This document shows, piece by piece, positions 1 through 9,685 of a DNA stretch of 36,906 bases. The translations under genes and the position numbers were made by a program. Origin of the DNA: Blastocladiella britannica. Taxonomy: Eukaryota > Blastocladiomycota > Blastocladiomycetes > Blastocladiales > Blastocladiaceae. Under the pieces are notes generated by a model. It saw only the letters and a list, made by a program, of their open reading frames with translations. It made no database searches and was not told the origin of the DNA. The stretch's first letter is position 1. Every line of letters starts with the position of its first letter. The DNA is taken from assembly GCA_025349905.2 (NCBI GenBank), contig MU624637.1, positions 1 to 36,906 of the forward strand, given 5' to 3'.

Positions 1-416
1 TCGAGAATAAGCTCCAGACCGAGTGCGGATCAAGGCCAAGATCAATATGGAATCCATGATCAAACTATCAAACGGGTCGGATCGGGAGCGGTCGGCGGGG
101 TCGGGGCGAGTGAAAAGACCTGGAATATAAGAAATCTATTGAAAATATTGGATCCGAGCGCTGGAGCTGGAAAGCTCGGATATCGGAATGGCAGTGGAAA
201 CCCACACTGGATATCCTATTACTGGATCCAAAAAAAATGGTCATGGAAGGACCGGCCGGAATATCGACAAGAAAACCGGATTGGTTTGACATTGGTAAGA
301 AGATGAGAGTTGTAATTCGGATGGAAGGATTGGGACACGAGAAATCCATGCAAAGTAAATCGCGTTCCGATATTTCCATGGCAGTCCAGCTTTGAATTCT
401 ATCTCCAAAACCGAAT
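1..416. other. Left-edge region without a recognisable gene
   Basis: This stretch lies downstream of the receptor gene. It is less GC-rich than its neighbours and unusually dense in GGAT/ATCC and CGGAT words. A minus-strand reading frame of about 100 codons (about 379 down to 68) is open but has no domain, membrane segment or family signature, and its composition follows the GGAT repetition, so I do not call it a gene. It may be 3' UTR or intergenic DNA, or part of a gene that continues to the left. Confidence 0.5.
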
Positions 417-2720
417 TCAATGCCAGCCGTGTACAACGCCATCACTGTCACTCTGTGCCGCCGAGGAAAAGACCCACGCTGGTACGCCCAGCATGCCCAG
501 TAACTCACACTGTAGCTCGCGCATCGCCTTTGCCCACTGCCGGTCGGTGCGGATAATGATCAGCGGCTCAATGATCGGGCTCAGGAGCAGCATGATGCTG
601 GTGGCCATGTCCAGGGCCGGCGGACAGCGCTGCTTGGTGACGTACATGGACATGACGATGGTCATGAACAGAGCCCATGTCACGCCAAACGAACAAAAGA
701 TCAGGAACCCGCGGCGAAGGAGCTGTGCCTCGATCTTGAGCAGCCTTAGCGACCGACCGCTGGAAGTGCGAGAAGCCGGGGCCTGAGGGGTACCGCTGTG
801 GTGGCCGTCTAAACTGACCGATTGCCGGACCAGGCGCAGCGGGTTCTTGAATTTGCCAGCAGCCAACGACCCGGTATGGGACGGGTGGCGCTTTCCTGTG
901 GATGAGAGCGATATCGGAGACGCGTCGTTGTCCCTGGAGGCGTGTGGAACCGCAGCGCTCTTTTCGAAAAAGCTCGCGGCTTGCAGGGCAGGAACGTCAA
1001 TGCTCAGAATCGTCTGCTCGTTGGCAGCGTCCATTTCTGTGGTCACGCCACGGTCGTCCTGAGAAGGTCTCTTGTTCCGGGGTTGCTTTGAGCGCGAGGA
1101 ACCGCGGCCAGCGCCATCGGGTGAACGCATCGCATCCTCAGGCAAAAACAGATGGACTGGGTTGATGGACAGGACGGCGATATGGGCGGGTGGTCGGGTT
1201 TTTCCAGCAAGCTCATTGAGCACCCTCGAATCGCCGGTACTGCGCGCCGACGAGACTCCGGTGCTGGTCCGTGAAAACGGGTTTGAGAAGGTGGTGCGCA
1301 AGATGCCAGACAGACTCATTGTCCCGCGGAAGGACGACCCCGTTCCCATACCGGATATTGGTGTAGTTGGTGCCTGTATCACCACCTCCCGCGCCTTGGG
1401 GGATGTGGCCGTGCTGCTCTCGACGCAATTGACCGAGTTCAGAATGTCGCCGCTGACCAAGGACGGGCCAGAGCCAGTGAAGCCTGTTGTACATTGAGTG
1501 GGACTCTTGGCCAGCTGTTGAGGCACAACAGTCGCCTCGATCTGCAGTGGTGGCGGCGGCGGGAGTGGCTCATTGCGAATGCTTACTCCAGAATGCACTG
1601 GCGAGTGAAGCGTTCCACCGGGTGCAGCGTCCGAAATCTGTTGTGGGTGCTGCTGTTGTTGATGCTGCCTAGAATCAACTTGTCGAGCCGACTTGATCCT
1701 GAGTGTGCGAAATGTTTTCCTCAGATGCCGGAGGATGGAGGAATAGACACCTATTCGTTTGCATGTCATCCATATCATTGATTTTTGTCGATTATGACCC
1801 AAAAGAGAGACATACCAATGATGGAAATGACATAGGCAGACGGCGCGGCAACACTGTTAAGAGGGCGATTAGTTCCACCGCAAAAACTAAAAAAAGAGAG
1901 GATCAATGTACTCGATGATGGTGAGCAAAAGCGAGCCCACAGAGCTCGCACCAAAGTTTGGCATGCAAAAGAGCCCGCTTTTGCTCACGACTGGCTTTGG
2001 CATGACTAGAACATGGCCAAGGGCGAGTCCAACGGAAAATACGCACACGCCTCCCATCATTTGCGTCACGGTCGCCCCATCGAGCTTGTTATCGCTTTAT
2101 TTCTTGTCAGCATTCGCATTACTGTGAGAAATGAGATGACACCAGCACCTTTCGCATCGGAACAATGCACAAGTATCGTTCGGCTGCCATTGCGGCCATA
2201 GTGGAGATCATGAACGTCAGGAAGAAGACGCTCACTAGACTGTCAAAGAGGCAGAGACCCTTGAAGGTTTTATTATTGAGTACATGTGTTGTAGGCGACG
2301 GAAGTAACAGTACACATACATGGCTCCATGACATGTTTGCGTAAACGGTTACCTTGACAACGAAGATGCACAGTCCATAACACACTGTTGAAATAACGTT
2401 GTCAGTGGATCGAGGATGTTAACCATTCAAGAGTCTTGGGTTTACCATGTCCTGCGCTATCGTTTCAGGGCAGTGAGGGATGCGAGGGAATTCACAGGAA
2501 GAGGAAGGGATCCATGATAAATAACCTACCACATCAGGATGGAAAGAACATTCGCCGCGTTGAAGCCCATTTCGGAGCGAATACCAGCTACGACCACGGC
2601 CAGATTCAGCAAAATAACGACGCACGACTGGGCAATGCTGAACGGGTAGACCGCGAGTGAGTTCCCAGTGAGCGGTGATGATTCCCATGGCAGCGATCCG
2701 TAGAGGGCGAGGTCATCCAT
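417..2720 (-). CDS. Class A (rhodopsin-like) seven-transmembrane receptor
   Basis: Predicted G-protein-coupled receptor of 640 residues. Exons, 5' to 3' on the minus strand: 2720-2530, 2456-2446, 2384-2320, 2259-2149, 2084-1912, 1853-1816, 1750-417 (1923 nt, in frame). Visible features: short N-terminus; TM1 about 27-47; TM2 about 58-80; a sequon (NMS, N84) in the first outer loop; Cys92 at the start of TM3 and Cys166 in the second outer loop, the usual disulphide pair; ERY (116-118) at the end of TM3, the counterpart of DRY; TM4 about 134-153; TM5 about 177-200 with a proline; TM6 544-566; TM7 573-596. The third inner loop is very long (about 335 residues), Ser/Pro-rich with a polyQ patch. 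The NPxxY site reads EPLII, and TM7 has no lysine at the retinal position, so this is not an opsin. The start at 2720 was chosen because upstream in-frame ATGs would run towards or into the divergent peptidase gene. The ligand is unknown. The receptor fold is well supported; the first two introns are the least certain part. Confidence 0.72.
2446..2456 (-). other. 11-nt microexon of the receptor gene
   Basis: The reading frames of exon 1 (ending 2530) and the exon starting at 2384 do not match if joined directly. Inserting 11 nt (CGCAGGACATG) between an ATAG acceptor and a GTAAAC donor restores the frame and completes a hydrophobic second helix. The flanking introns are then 73 and 61 nt, typical for this genome. 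This rests on frame and length only. Confidence 0.5.
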
Positions 2721-2960
2721 GTCTATAATATTTCGTTGGAGCGTCAAGTTGATGTATCCAGAAAGTGTTTTGCGGATGAAAGGGGACAAGCCCAAAAATA
2801 GCAACCTCTGCTCACGTGGTTGGCTTTTTTGAGTAGAGTTGCTCAAGTTTTCTGCTCGCTTGGCTGCGCACACCGGATCCATTTCTCTCCTCCGCCGAGT
2901 CCAAGTGCTCAGCACAGCAACAGCACAGTCAAGTAATCCAAAATACACACCGATCAAAAC
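2721..2960. promoter_or_regulatory. Divergent promoter region, receptor / M13 peptidase
   Basis: 240 bp between the start codons of two outward-facing genes, so it must hold both 5' leaders and probably both promoters. I see no clear TATA box. The minus strand stays open through much of it, which leaves a longer receptor N-terminus possible (ATG at 2882). Confidence 0.45.
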
Positions 2961-5928
2961 ATGGACGCGGAAGCACAGCAGCCGCTCCTGCAACCGGGAT
3001 CGCGGTCCCAGTCACCCCCCGCATCCCCGACCCGCTCAGCCCGCTCGGCCCGTTCCGCTACACGCGCGACGGGTGGTACTACCCCTGCCAACGGTGCGCT
3101 TGCGACGTGGAAGCCGCGCACGCCACTGGAAAAGGTGCTAATGGGCCTGACCGGCGGCCTCTTCTTGGCGTCGGCGATTCTGCTCGGCCTGTATGCTACC
3201 AGTCTCCACAATGGTGCGGGCAGCCCGCCCCACCTTCCGCCGCACGTTCCCGACGCTCCCGACAAGGGCGGTCCATCGCACCCGGCGCCCGGTCCCGAGC
3301 CGCCTGGCAAGAACAAGGAATCCGAGTTCTGCCTGACCCCGGATTGCGTTCGCTCGGCCAACCGTCTGTTGGACGCTATCGATCCGTCAGTTAACCCGTG
3401 TGACGGTACTGTATTCATTCATTTCGACTTCTGATCAAGCTATCCTTGACTCATTCATTTGGAAAAAAAAAAGACTTTTTCGAGTACGCGTGCGGGAACT
3501 GGGTGCGTGCGCACGACATTCCGGCGGCCAAGATGCGTGTTGGGACCTTTGACGCGCTCTTTGACGCCAACAAGCGCGTGATCCGCGATATTCTCGGTGC
3601 CAGCGCGCCGCCCAAGGTCGGTGCATTCGCCAACCAGTACAGCGACGACTCGGAAGTCCACCTGTTTGACAAGACCAAGGCCCTGTACTCGGCATGCCTG
3701 GACGAGACGACCATTGACAAGAAGGGTGCCAAGCTCCTGCGGGACCTTGTTTCCGAGTTCATGCCGCCGGAGAGCGGACTCAAGCTCCGCCCCAACACGA
3801 GTGCTCCCATTGCGCGCGACGAGCTCGTCGATCTGATTGCCAAGGCCTCGGACCTTGGCGTGGACGCGATCGTCGGCGCTGGAGTGGAGAGCGACCAGGT
3901 GGACCCCACCGTGCAGGCCGTCTACGTTGCCCAGGCCGGGCTGATCCTCCCCGCCAAGGAGTACTACCTGGAGTCCGAGTACACGAAGGTACTCGAACGC
4001 ACGGTCGCGAGCGTGTTCTCGTATCTCTTTGACAAGGACACTGTTCAGGTGCGCAGCCGCCGCCACTCTACGACTGGTCACAAGAACAAGAACCCCGCCG
4101 CCCCCATCGTCCAAGAAGCAGAAGGTCCTTTAGAGTCGTCCAGCTTCCCCGAGTGGTTCTGGGATATTGTCGACCCGCTGTTCCCCGGCTCGGATCGCCA
4201 CCACCGCCATGGCAAGCGGCCCAAACACCCCAAGCACCCGCTGCCACCCGGCGACGGAAAGCCCGAGCCCGGAATCCCCGAGGATCCCAACCACCCGCCC
4301 CGTGACCCTCGCGACCCGCGCACGCCCGAGGACCCCCCTCTTCCGCACGATCCCCGTGTTCCGCCCAAGCAGCCGTCCAAGCCCGAGTTGCCCACGCCCG
4401 TGCCTGTCACTGACTGGGTTAAGGTTGCCAAGCAGGTGGTGGACTTTGAAAAGCAGCTGGCGGCCATCTCGATGCCGAACGAGGACGCGGGCGATCCGAT
4501 CAAGACCTACAACCCGATGCCCCTGGCGGATCTGGAGGCAAAGTCAAAGGTGATCGCGTGGGGCCCTTTCCTGCGCGACCAGGCCACGCGCAACGGCGCG
4601 CCGGCGTCTGCTGTCGGCAGCACAATCGTGGCCGTGACGGTCGAGTACCTCGAGAAGGTGGACGCCATCGTGCAGGCCACGCCGGCGGCGGTTGTTCGTG
4701 CCTATGTCGCCTACAAGGTGGCTGCGGCCTACTCGTCGGCGGTGGATCAGGCGACGCAAGCAAAGTGGGACGATTTCCGCCAGACCGTGTACGGCTTGGC
4801 TCCCGGCACGCACCCGCCGCGTGAGGACACGTGCCTTGCTGCCGTGGACCGCGCCATGGGCTTTGCCACTGGCCGCTGGTTCGTCTCGCAGCGGTTCCCT
4901 GGCACTTCGCGTGAGGAGGCGCGCGCGGTCATCAAGGGCATCCTGCAGGCGTTTGAGCACAAGCTCGACAAGCTCACGTGGCTCGACCCCGTCACCCGCG
5001 AAAAGGCGCGGGCCAAGTCACGCGCACTGGACCGCAAGGTCGGGTTCCCGGACTGGATCTCCAACGTGACGACTGTGATTGAAAAATATGCGCCGCTGCG
5101 GATTGCCGCCGACGACCACTTTGGTAACGTCCAGCGCGTCTCGCGCGAGTCGGTCAAGGAGTCGTGGCAGAAGCTGGACAAGCCCACGGACTACACCGAG
5201 TGGGGCATGACTCCTGCCACAGTCAATGCGTACTACAACCCGTCGCACAACGAGGTATGTCACAATTTTTTGTGTTATTTTCCGCCAACCAATACTCATT
5301 TGAAACAAAATAACAGATTGTCTTCCCCGCCGGCATTCTGCAAGGAGCATTCTTTGCGCCGGATGGCATTGCCGCAGTCAACTATGGCGCGATCGGTGTC
5401 GTTGCGGGTCACGAGCTCAGCCACGGCTTTGACAACAATGGCCGGCACTACGATGAAAAGGGCCGGCTCGTCGACTGGTGGACCGAAGAGACGACCAAGG
5501 AGTTTACTACGCGCGCGCAGTGCTTTGTCGACCAATACTCCTCGTTCTACGTGGAAGACCCGCAGGGCCGCAAGATCTACGTCAACGGGAAGCTGACGTT
5601 GGGCGAGAACCTGGCCGACAATGGCGGTCTGCGCCAGAGCTGGGACGCGTGGAAGGCGGCGCAGCAGTCACGCAACGGCGGCCGCGACGAGCGCCTACCG
5701 GGGCTGGCGACGCTCTCGTCGGAGCAGCTGTTTTTCCTCGGGTTTGCGCACGTGTGGTGCGGCAAGGCCCGCCCCGAGTACGCGCTGCAGCAGATCCGCA
5801 CTGATCCGCACTCGCCTGGGTTTGTCCGCACCAATGCGGCCATCCAGAACAGCCCCGAGTTTGCTCACGCCTTCTCGTGCCCTGCTGGCGCGCCCATGAA
5901 CCCCGAGCACAAGTGCACGCTGTGGTAG
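2961..5928 (+). CDS. M13 family zinc metallopeptidase (neprilysin/ECE type)
   Basis: Type II membrane endopeptidase of 945 residues. Exons: 2961-3405, 3474-5254, 5317-5928; introns are 68 and 62 nt. The cytosolic N-terminus is Ser/Arg/Pro-rich, followed by a signal anchor at about 59-81. The first splice restores the family signature NPCDDFFEYACGNW. Catalytic residues visible: HELSH (His774, Glu775, His778) and the third zinc ligand in GENLAD (Glu839, with Asp843). The substrate-domain motif NAYYNPSHNE is split by intron 2 and continues as IVFPAGILQ. The protein ends in CTLW, the usual CxxW end. It is longer than typical M13 enzymes (about 700-770) because of a Pro/His/Lys-rich insertion at about 339-460 (DNA 4045-4410) inside the N-terminal helical domain. 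The family position PPFF reads GAFF. All active-site residues are present, so it is probably an active ectoenzyme that cuts small peptides outside the cell. Substrate unknown. Confidence 0.95.
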
Positions 5929-6016
5929 TTTCGTCTTTATTTTATTTTTTTTTGTTTCCCCATGGCAATGGACAGGGATTGTTTTTCATGGATCTGATTT
6001 GTGAAATCCCACTGTC

Positions 6017-8024
6017 ATGGCTCGCACGACCAAACAAATTACAAACCCCTTAATTATGGAGTTGCTGCGACCCAACTCGTTCAAAAAGACGTGGGCGCTC
6101 TTGTCGCTCCTGACCTTGGTGGCGACTGTCGCGATCCGAAGCTATACCTATATTCGCGTGGAACTGTATTATCACCGAGGCGGCGATCTCTCAAGTAAAC
6201 TTAGTAGCCTGCTGCTGGAGGATATCATGTGGGCAACGTTTTGGTTTGCCTTGACGGTCAGTTCCTGCCTGCACTTTGCCGTGATCTTCCGCCCCCTGCA
6301 GCAATCAGAGCAGGTCTGGAAGCGGTTCATGCCCTGGATGGGCTTTGGATTCCTGTTGGCGGTGATCCGCCCGCCAGCAGCGCAGGCTCTGTACCAAACG
6401 ACCATGGCTGCCCCTGATAGCAGCGATTACTCACAAGCATTCGCGTACTGGGGCTTTGGCGGCATGCAAATCGTGTTTGGGTACATTCTGACCCCACTGT
6501 ACATCAAATGGGTGCTCCGAAGACTGCTGGCGGAAAAGCACTGGCACTTGGTCCCGCTCATCAGTCCCGTTTCAGTATGGCTGATTGGGTGCGCGTTGTC
6601 GATCGCGGCCTGGTTCTTTGATCCTGACGCGTTGAGGAGCGCGATCGAGCTTGGACTCGCGATCACGTCCATGGTGGCCGCCGCGGTCACGGTCGCGTTC
6701 TTATTGTATCACCATGGGAAGCGAGGTACCTCGTCCAAGATCCTGGGCCACTTTGACCTTGCCTGGCTGGCATTCACTGGGTGTATGTGTGCACTTCCAT
6801 CCATTTTTCTTTCAGGACATGGTCGATTAAATATACGGAAAAAAAAAAGACTCATGCGCGTTCCCGGGCCTGACGTGGGTGGTGCCCATGTTTCTGGACC
6901 ATCTAAATGACATATTCCAGCACTTCCAGCTCTCGGCGATCAAGTTCATCATTCCGTCCGTGCTTTCGTTCTTCATGACGCTGCTGACGCTGCTGATGGA
7001 GCGATTGGTTCCATTGCTGTACCCGCGCAACCCCGACCTGTGGATGATCTTTTGCCTTCGTGTATGTGTTCCTTCGTCATTTCGTTGTTGCCTGCAACCG
7101 AGTATACATAACATACAGGTCGCATCCGAGCTCTTCACGATCTCCACGTGCCTCACGACGCTCAATGATTGGCCGCAAGTGATCATCTTTTGCCTGTGCT
7201 ACATGGCATCGAGCGTGGTGTTTGATCTCAAGCTGATCCACATTGCCCACACCACGTCCGCGACACGGCTGCGGCAGCTCTCGTTCAAGTCACTTCCGTC
7301 AATCACAGTGGCGACGGGGACGGTGGGTTCCCGGAAATCCACCATGCAGCTGCTCTCGGTATCGGGCGCGACGGGTGCTGCTGCTGTGGCCGGATCCGTG
7401 ATCACGACTCGCGCGCTGTCGACGTCGTCTATTCCCATGGTTCCACGGACCAGTTTCGCCACCAGCAACAACGCTATTGCAGCAGCAGCAGCAGCAGCAG
7501 CGGGCGCGGCAGCGGGACTGACAACGCCGAACCAGGCACTTGCAGCGCAACAACGGTACTTGCTGGTCCACAAAATTACCGTGGCCCAGCACAGTTTCCT
7601 GGCCCGCACCTTGGCCCTGCTAGCGCATCTGGTGACACAACTGTTCCCACCCACCACCACCTACTTTTTGTATGTGGACCCGCGAACCAGCCGCTTGAAC
7701 CTTATAGCGGTGATTGGGGTGCTGGTTGGGTGCGCGATACTTGCATGGACCACGGTATCGGTGCCGTGGCTGCGGCGCGAGTGTCGGATCGTCAATGGCG
7801 GGAACGGCGGTGGTGGAGAGAATGCGTCGTCGGCGTCCTTGGCATCCCTGAGCGGCGGAACGCCGACGGCACCAATACCGCCACTGACGACGACCGTCAA
7901 AGTGATCCAGCCATCACTCCCGATCGTGTCGGTGTGGGATGTGCACTTGGCCAGCAGCTTGTCGCCGCGGTCAATAGTGCTCAACCTCGCCATCGTTATT
8001 GGATTTGCATTTGCGCGTTATTGA
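6017..8024 (+). CDS. Unrecognised polytopic membrane protein
   Basis: About 627 residues. Exons 6017-6782, 6850-7061, 7119-8024; introns are 67 and 57 nt, both with GTATGT donors. I recognise no family. Roughly ten to twelve hydrophobic helices can be seen: near the N-terminus (WALLSLLTLVATVAI), several between 6220 and 6720, one encoded around 6930-7010, one at about 7180-7240, and three in the C-terminal third, the last at the very end. A loop around 7370-7540 holds Ser/Thr-rich sequence and an alanine run; another around 7790-7900 is Gly/Ser/Pro-rich. No receptor, channel or transporter motif stands out. An alternative start is the ATG at 6056, which would drop 13 residues. It follows the M13 gene in tandem (88 bp apart) and is convergent with TAP42 (30 bp). 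Confidence 0.7.
7479..7502 (+). repeat. GCA trinucleotide repeat encoding polyalanine
   Basis: Seven GCA codons followed by GCG, in frame, inside a loop of the polytopic membrane protein. Such tracts vary in length between strains. Confidence 0.9.
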
Positions 8025-8029
8025 ATAAA
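8024..8029 (+). terminator. AATAAA polyadenylation signal overlapping the stop codon
   Basis: AATAAA begins on the last base of the TGA stop of the polytopic membrane protein. The converging TAP42 stop is only 30 bp away, so cleavage of this mRNA probably falls inside the TAP42 coding region on the other strand. Confidence 0.5.
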
Positions 8030-8054
8030 GGTGTGTGTATTATGCTTTTCCATT

Positions 8055-9484
8055 TCAGCCGCGGTTCCAGTTGCGATTGCCTGCCCCGCGCTTGTTATCT
8101 AAGTCATCGTCGGTCGGATGTGAGTTTTCCTGTGAGAAAAACAAAACAGAAAGTAAAACACACCGTCCGTGAATGCGTCCCATGCGCGCTTCTTGTACGT
8201 GTGCCGGTCGGCCACCTCTTCGTCGTCCGAGTCGGACTCGACCTTGGGCGTATCGTCTTGCCTAAATTTAGTCAGAAAGTGAGCACAGCAAAAAAAAAAC
8301 ATCGAAAAAAGAGAGGGGTACTTTGGCAAGATCCCGCCGCGTGCCACCTCGGCGTCGAGGTACTCTTCGATCGACATGGTGGGCAACCGGTGCGACGGCC
8401 GAAACACGCGGTCCTGCTCGACCGCGCGCTGCGAGACGATCGTAAACGGGCGCATAGGCCGGCCCTGGCGGTCCAAGAGCGGGCCCGTGGTCGGCGTCCG
8501 GCCCAGTTGCACGCCGTCGAGCCGCTGGGCAAGCGCGGCTGCCTCGGCTGCGCGCGTGCGAGGGTCAGCAGCTTCGGCGGCACTGGCGGCCCCACCACGC
8601 GCCATGGCGGCGTCGTCGCCCTGCTGGCGCTGTTCCACGTCGGCCATGTGCTGGACCATGGTCAGCTCGTCACGAAGCATCGACAGCTCGTCGGTCGCAC
8701 GCGCTGCATGGTGGATGAGCAGAAGCCGCACAAAGTCGCGCGAGACCAGTTCCTCGTCGTCATCGTCATCGTCATCGTCATCATTGTCGTTGTCGTTGTT
8801 GTCGTCTTTGCCTTTGTTGGTGCCTTGCCCATGGCTAGTCGTGTCGTCATCATCATCGTCGCTATCACTGTCACCACTACTCCGACGAGCGGCCGCGGTT
8901 GAAGTGACTGAAGGTGACGAAAAGCCCGAGGTCACGGACGCCAAGAACGCCGGCGGCAGCACGGGTGCGGCGGCTCCAGCCAGTCCACGGGACGCAGATC
9001 GAGCAGCGCGGCGGGAGGCAGCGGCTACGAGCTGATGTTGCATGGTGGCCAGTGTTTGCTCTCGAGCTCGCTGCGCCTTGAACCTTGCAATCTTGGCGTC
9101 ACGGAACGCGCCCGCTCCCGCACCCGGTTGAGGCAGGTCGGCGGCAGTGGCGGACGAGATGCCGAGCAGTCGGTCGTAGGTGCGCAGGTACGCGTCGTAG
9201 TGTTTGACGGCGGTGCGGACAGCGTGGGCGCGGGCAGAGGGCGAGGGCGTGCGGGCGCGGGACCAGGCGTCGGCAAGGAGCGCGTCCACCAGCAAGTACG
9301 GCAAGGACGAGGTGGCGGCGTCGTCCCAGTCCTCGTTCTCCGAAAACAGCCGGCGCGCATGCACGTCGGTTGCGACCGTGTTGAAGGCGGATATCACCGA
9401 TCGCAGGTCCGCGTCAGACAGGGCCGCGTCGCGGTCGGCGAGTTGGGTCGCGGCGTCGAGGAAGCGGGCCAGAAGCGATGACAT
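8055..9484 (-). CDS. TAP42: TAP42/alpha4 (IGBP1) regulator of PP2A-type phosphatases
   Basis: Binds catalytic subunits of PP2A, PP4 and PP6 and links them to TOR signalling (family knowledge). 434 residues; exons 9484-8322, 8261-8164, 8098-8055. The N-terminal part is helical, as in the family. The diagnostic block reads PFTIVSQR, then VFRPSHRLPTMSIEEYLDAE and GGIL. The last splice, an intron of 65 nt (8163-8099), gives the conserved end WDAFTDDNKRGAGNRNWNRG. An earlier AG at 8130 also keeps a frame but inserts extra residues before the conserved tail, so I prefer the later acceptor. Between the phosphatase-binding part and the tail lies an Asp/Asn/Glu run coded by trinucleotide repeats. The start at 9484 was chosen because the upstream in-frame extension is not family-like and reaches towards the divergent gene. 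Confidence 0.93.
8754..8808 (-). repeat. Trinucleotide repeat coding an acidic Asp/Asn tract in TAP42
   Basis: Runs of GAC, GAT and AAC on the minus strand (seen as CGTCGTCATCGTCATCGTCA and TTGTCGTTGTCG on the plus strand) encode a stretch of Asp and Asn residues. It is a likely length-variable microsatellite within the coding sequence. Confidence 0.85.
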
Positions 9485-9685
9485 TTTTCTAATATAATCT
9501 TTATTCCAATCCAGAATGTTTCCGAGGGATGGGGCAGGGTCCGTGTTGGTCGGGTTGTGTTGTTGGTCAGCGCACACACTGAACCTGAGTCGAGTTATTT
9601 TGCGTTGAACGATTTTCGAAAGAGGAGATCGACCTTCCCAAACCTCAGAAGCTCTTCGGCCGAGCAAAATCCAAAAATCAATATC
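9485..9685. promoter_or_regulatory. Divergent promoter region, TAP42 / membrane protein
   Basis: 201 bp between two outward-facing start codons. A short AT-rich stretch (AATATAATCTTTATT, 9490-9504) lies just upstream of the TAP42 start. No element is identified with confidence. Confidence 0.4.

Noticed and set aside
68..508. Minus-strand open frame of 146 codons overlapping the end of the receptor gene
   Set aside because: No domain or membrane signature, overlaps a better-supported exon, and its downstream part follows the GGAT-rich composition.
1887..1911. A 25-nt mini-intron in the receptor gene
   Set aside because: The acceptor at 1854 gives a 58-nt intron with an ACTAAT branch word and a cleaner fifth helix.
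417..2720. Opsin identity for the receptor
   Set aside because: The retinal-binding lysine position in TM7 is a leucine and no other lysine is close by.
3455..4114. Minus-strand open frame opposite the M13 gene
   Set aside because: Shadow of a strongly supported coding exon with catalytic motifs on the other strand.
6017..6037. N-terminus MARTTKQ resembling histone H3
   Set aside because: The similarity stops after a few residues; the rest is a polytopic membrane protein, so it is chance.
8130..8161. A 32-nt intron near the end of TAP42
   Set aside because: It keeps a frame, but the later acceptor (8099) gives a 65-nt intron and the conserved family ending without extra residues.
7730..8902. 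Plus-strand open frame of 390 codons
   Set aside because: It is the antisense of TAP42 and overlaps the end of the polytopic gene; composition and the Val/Ile run come from the reversed Asp codons.
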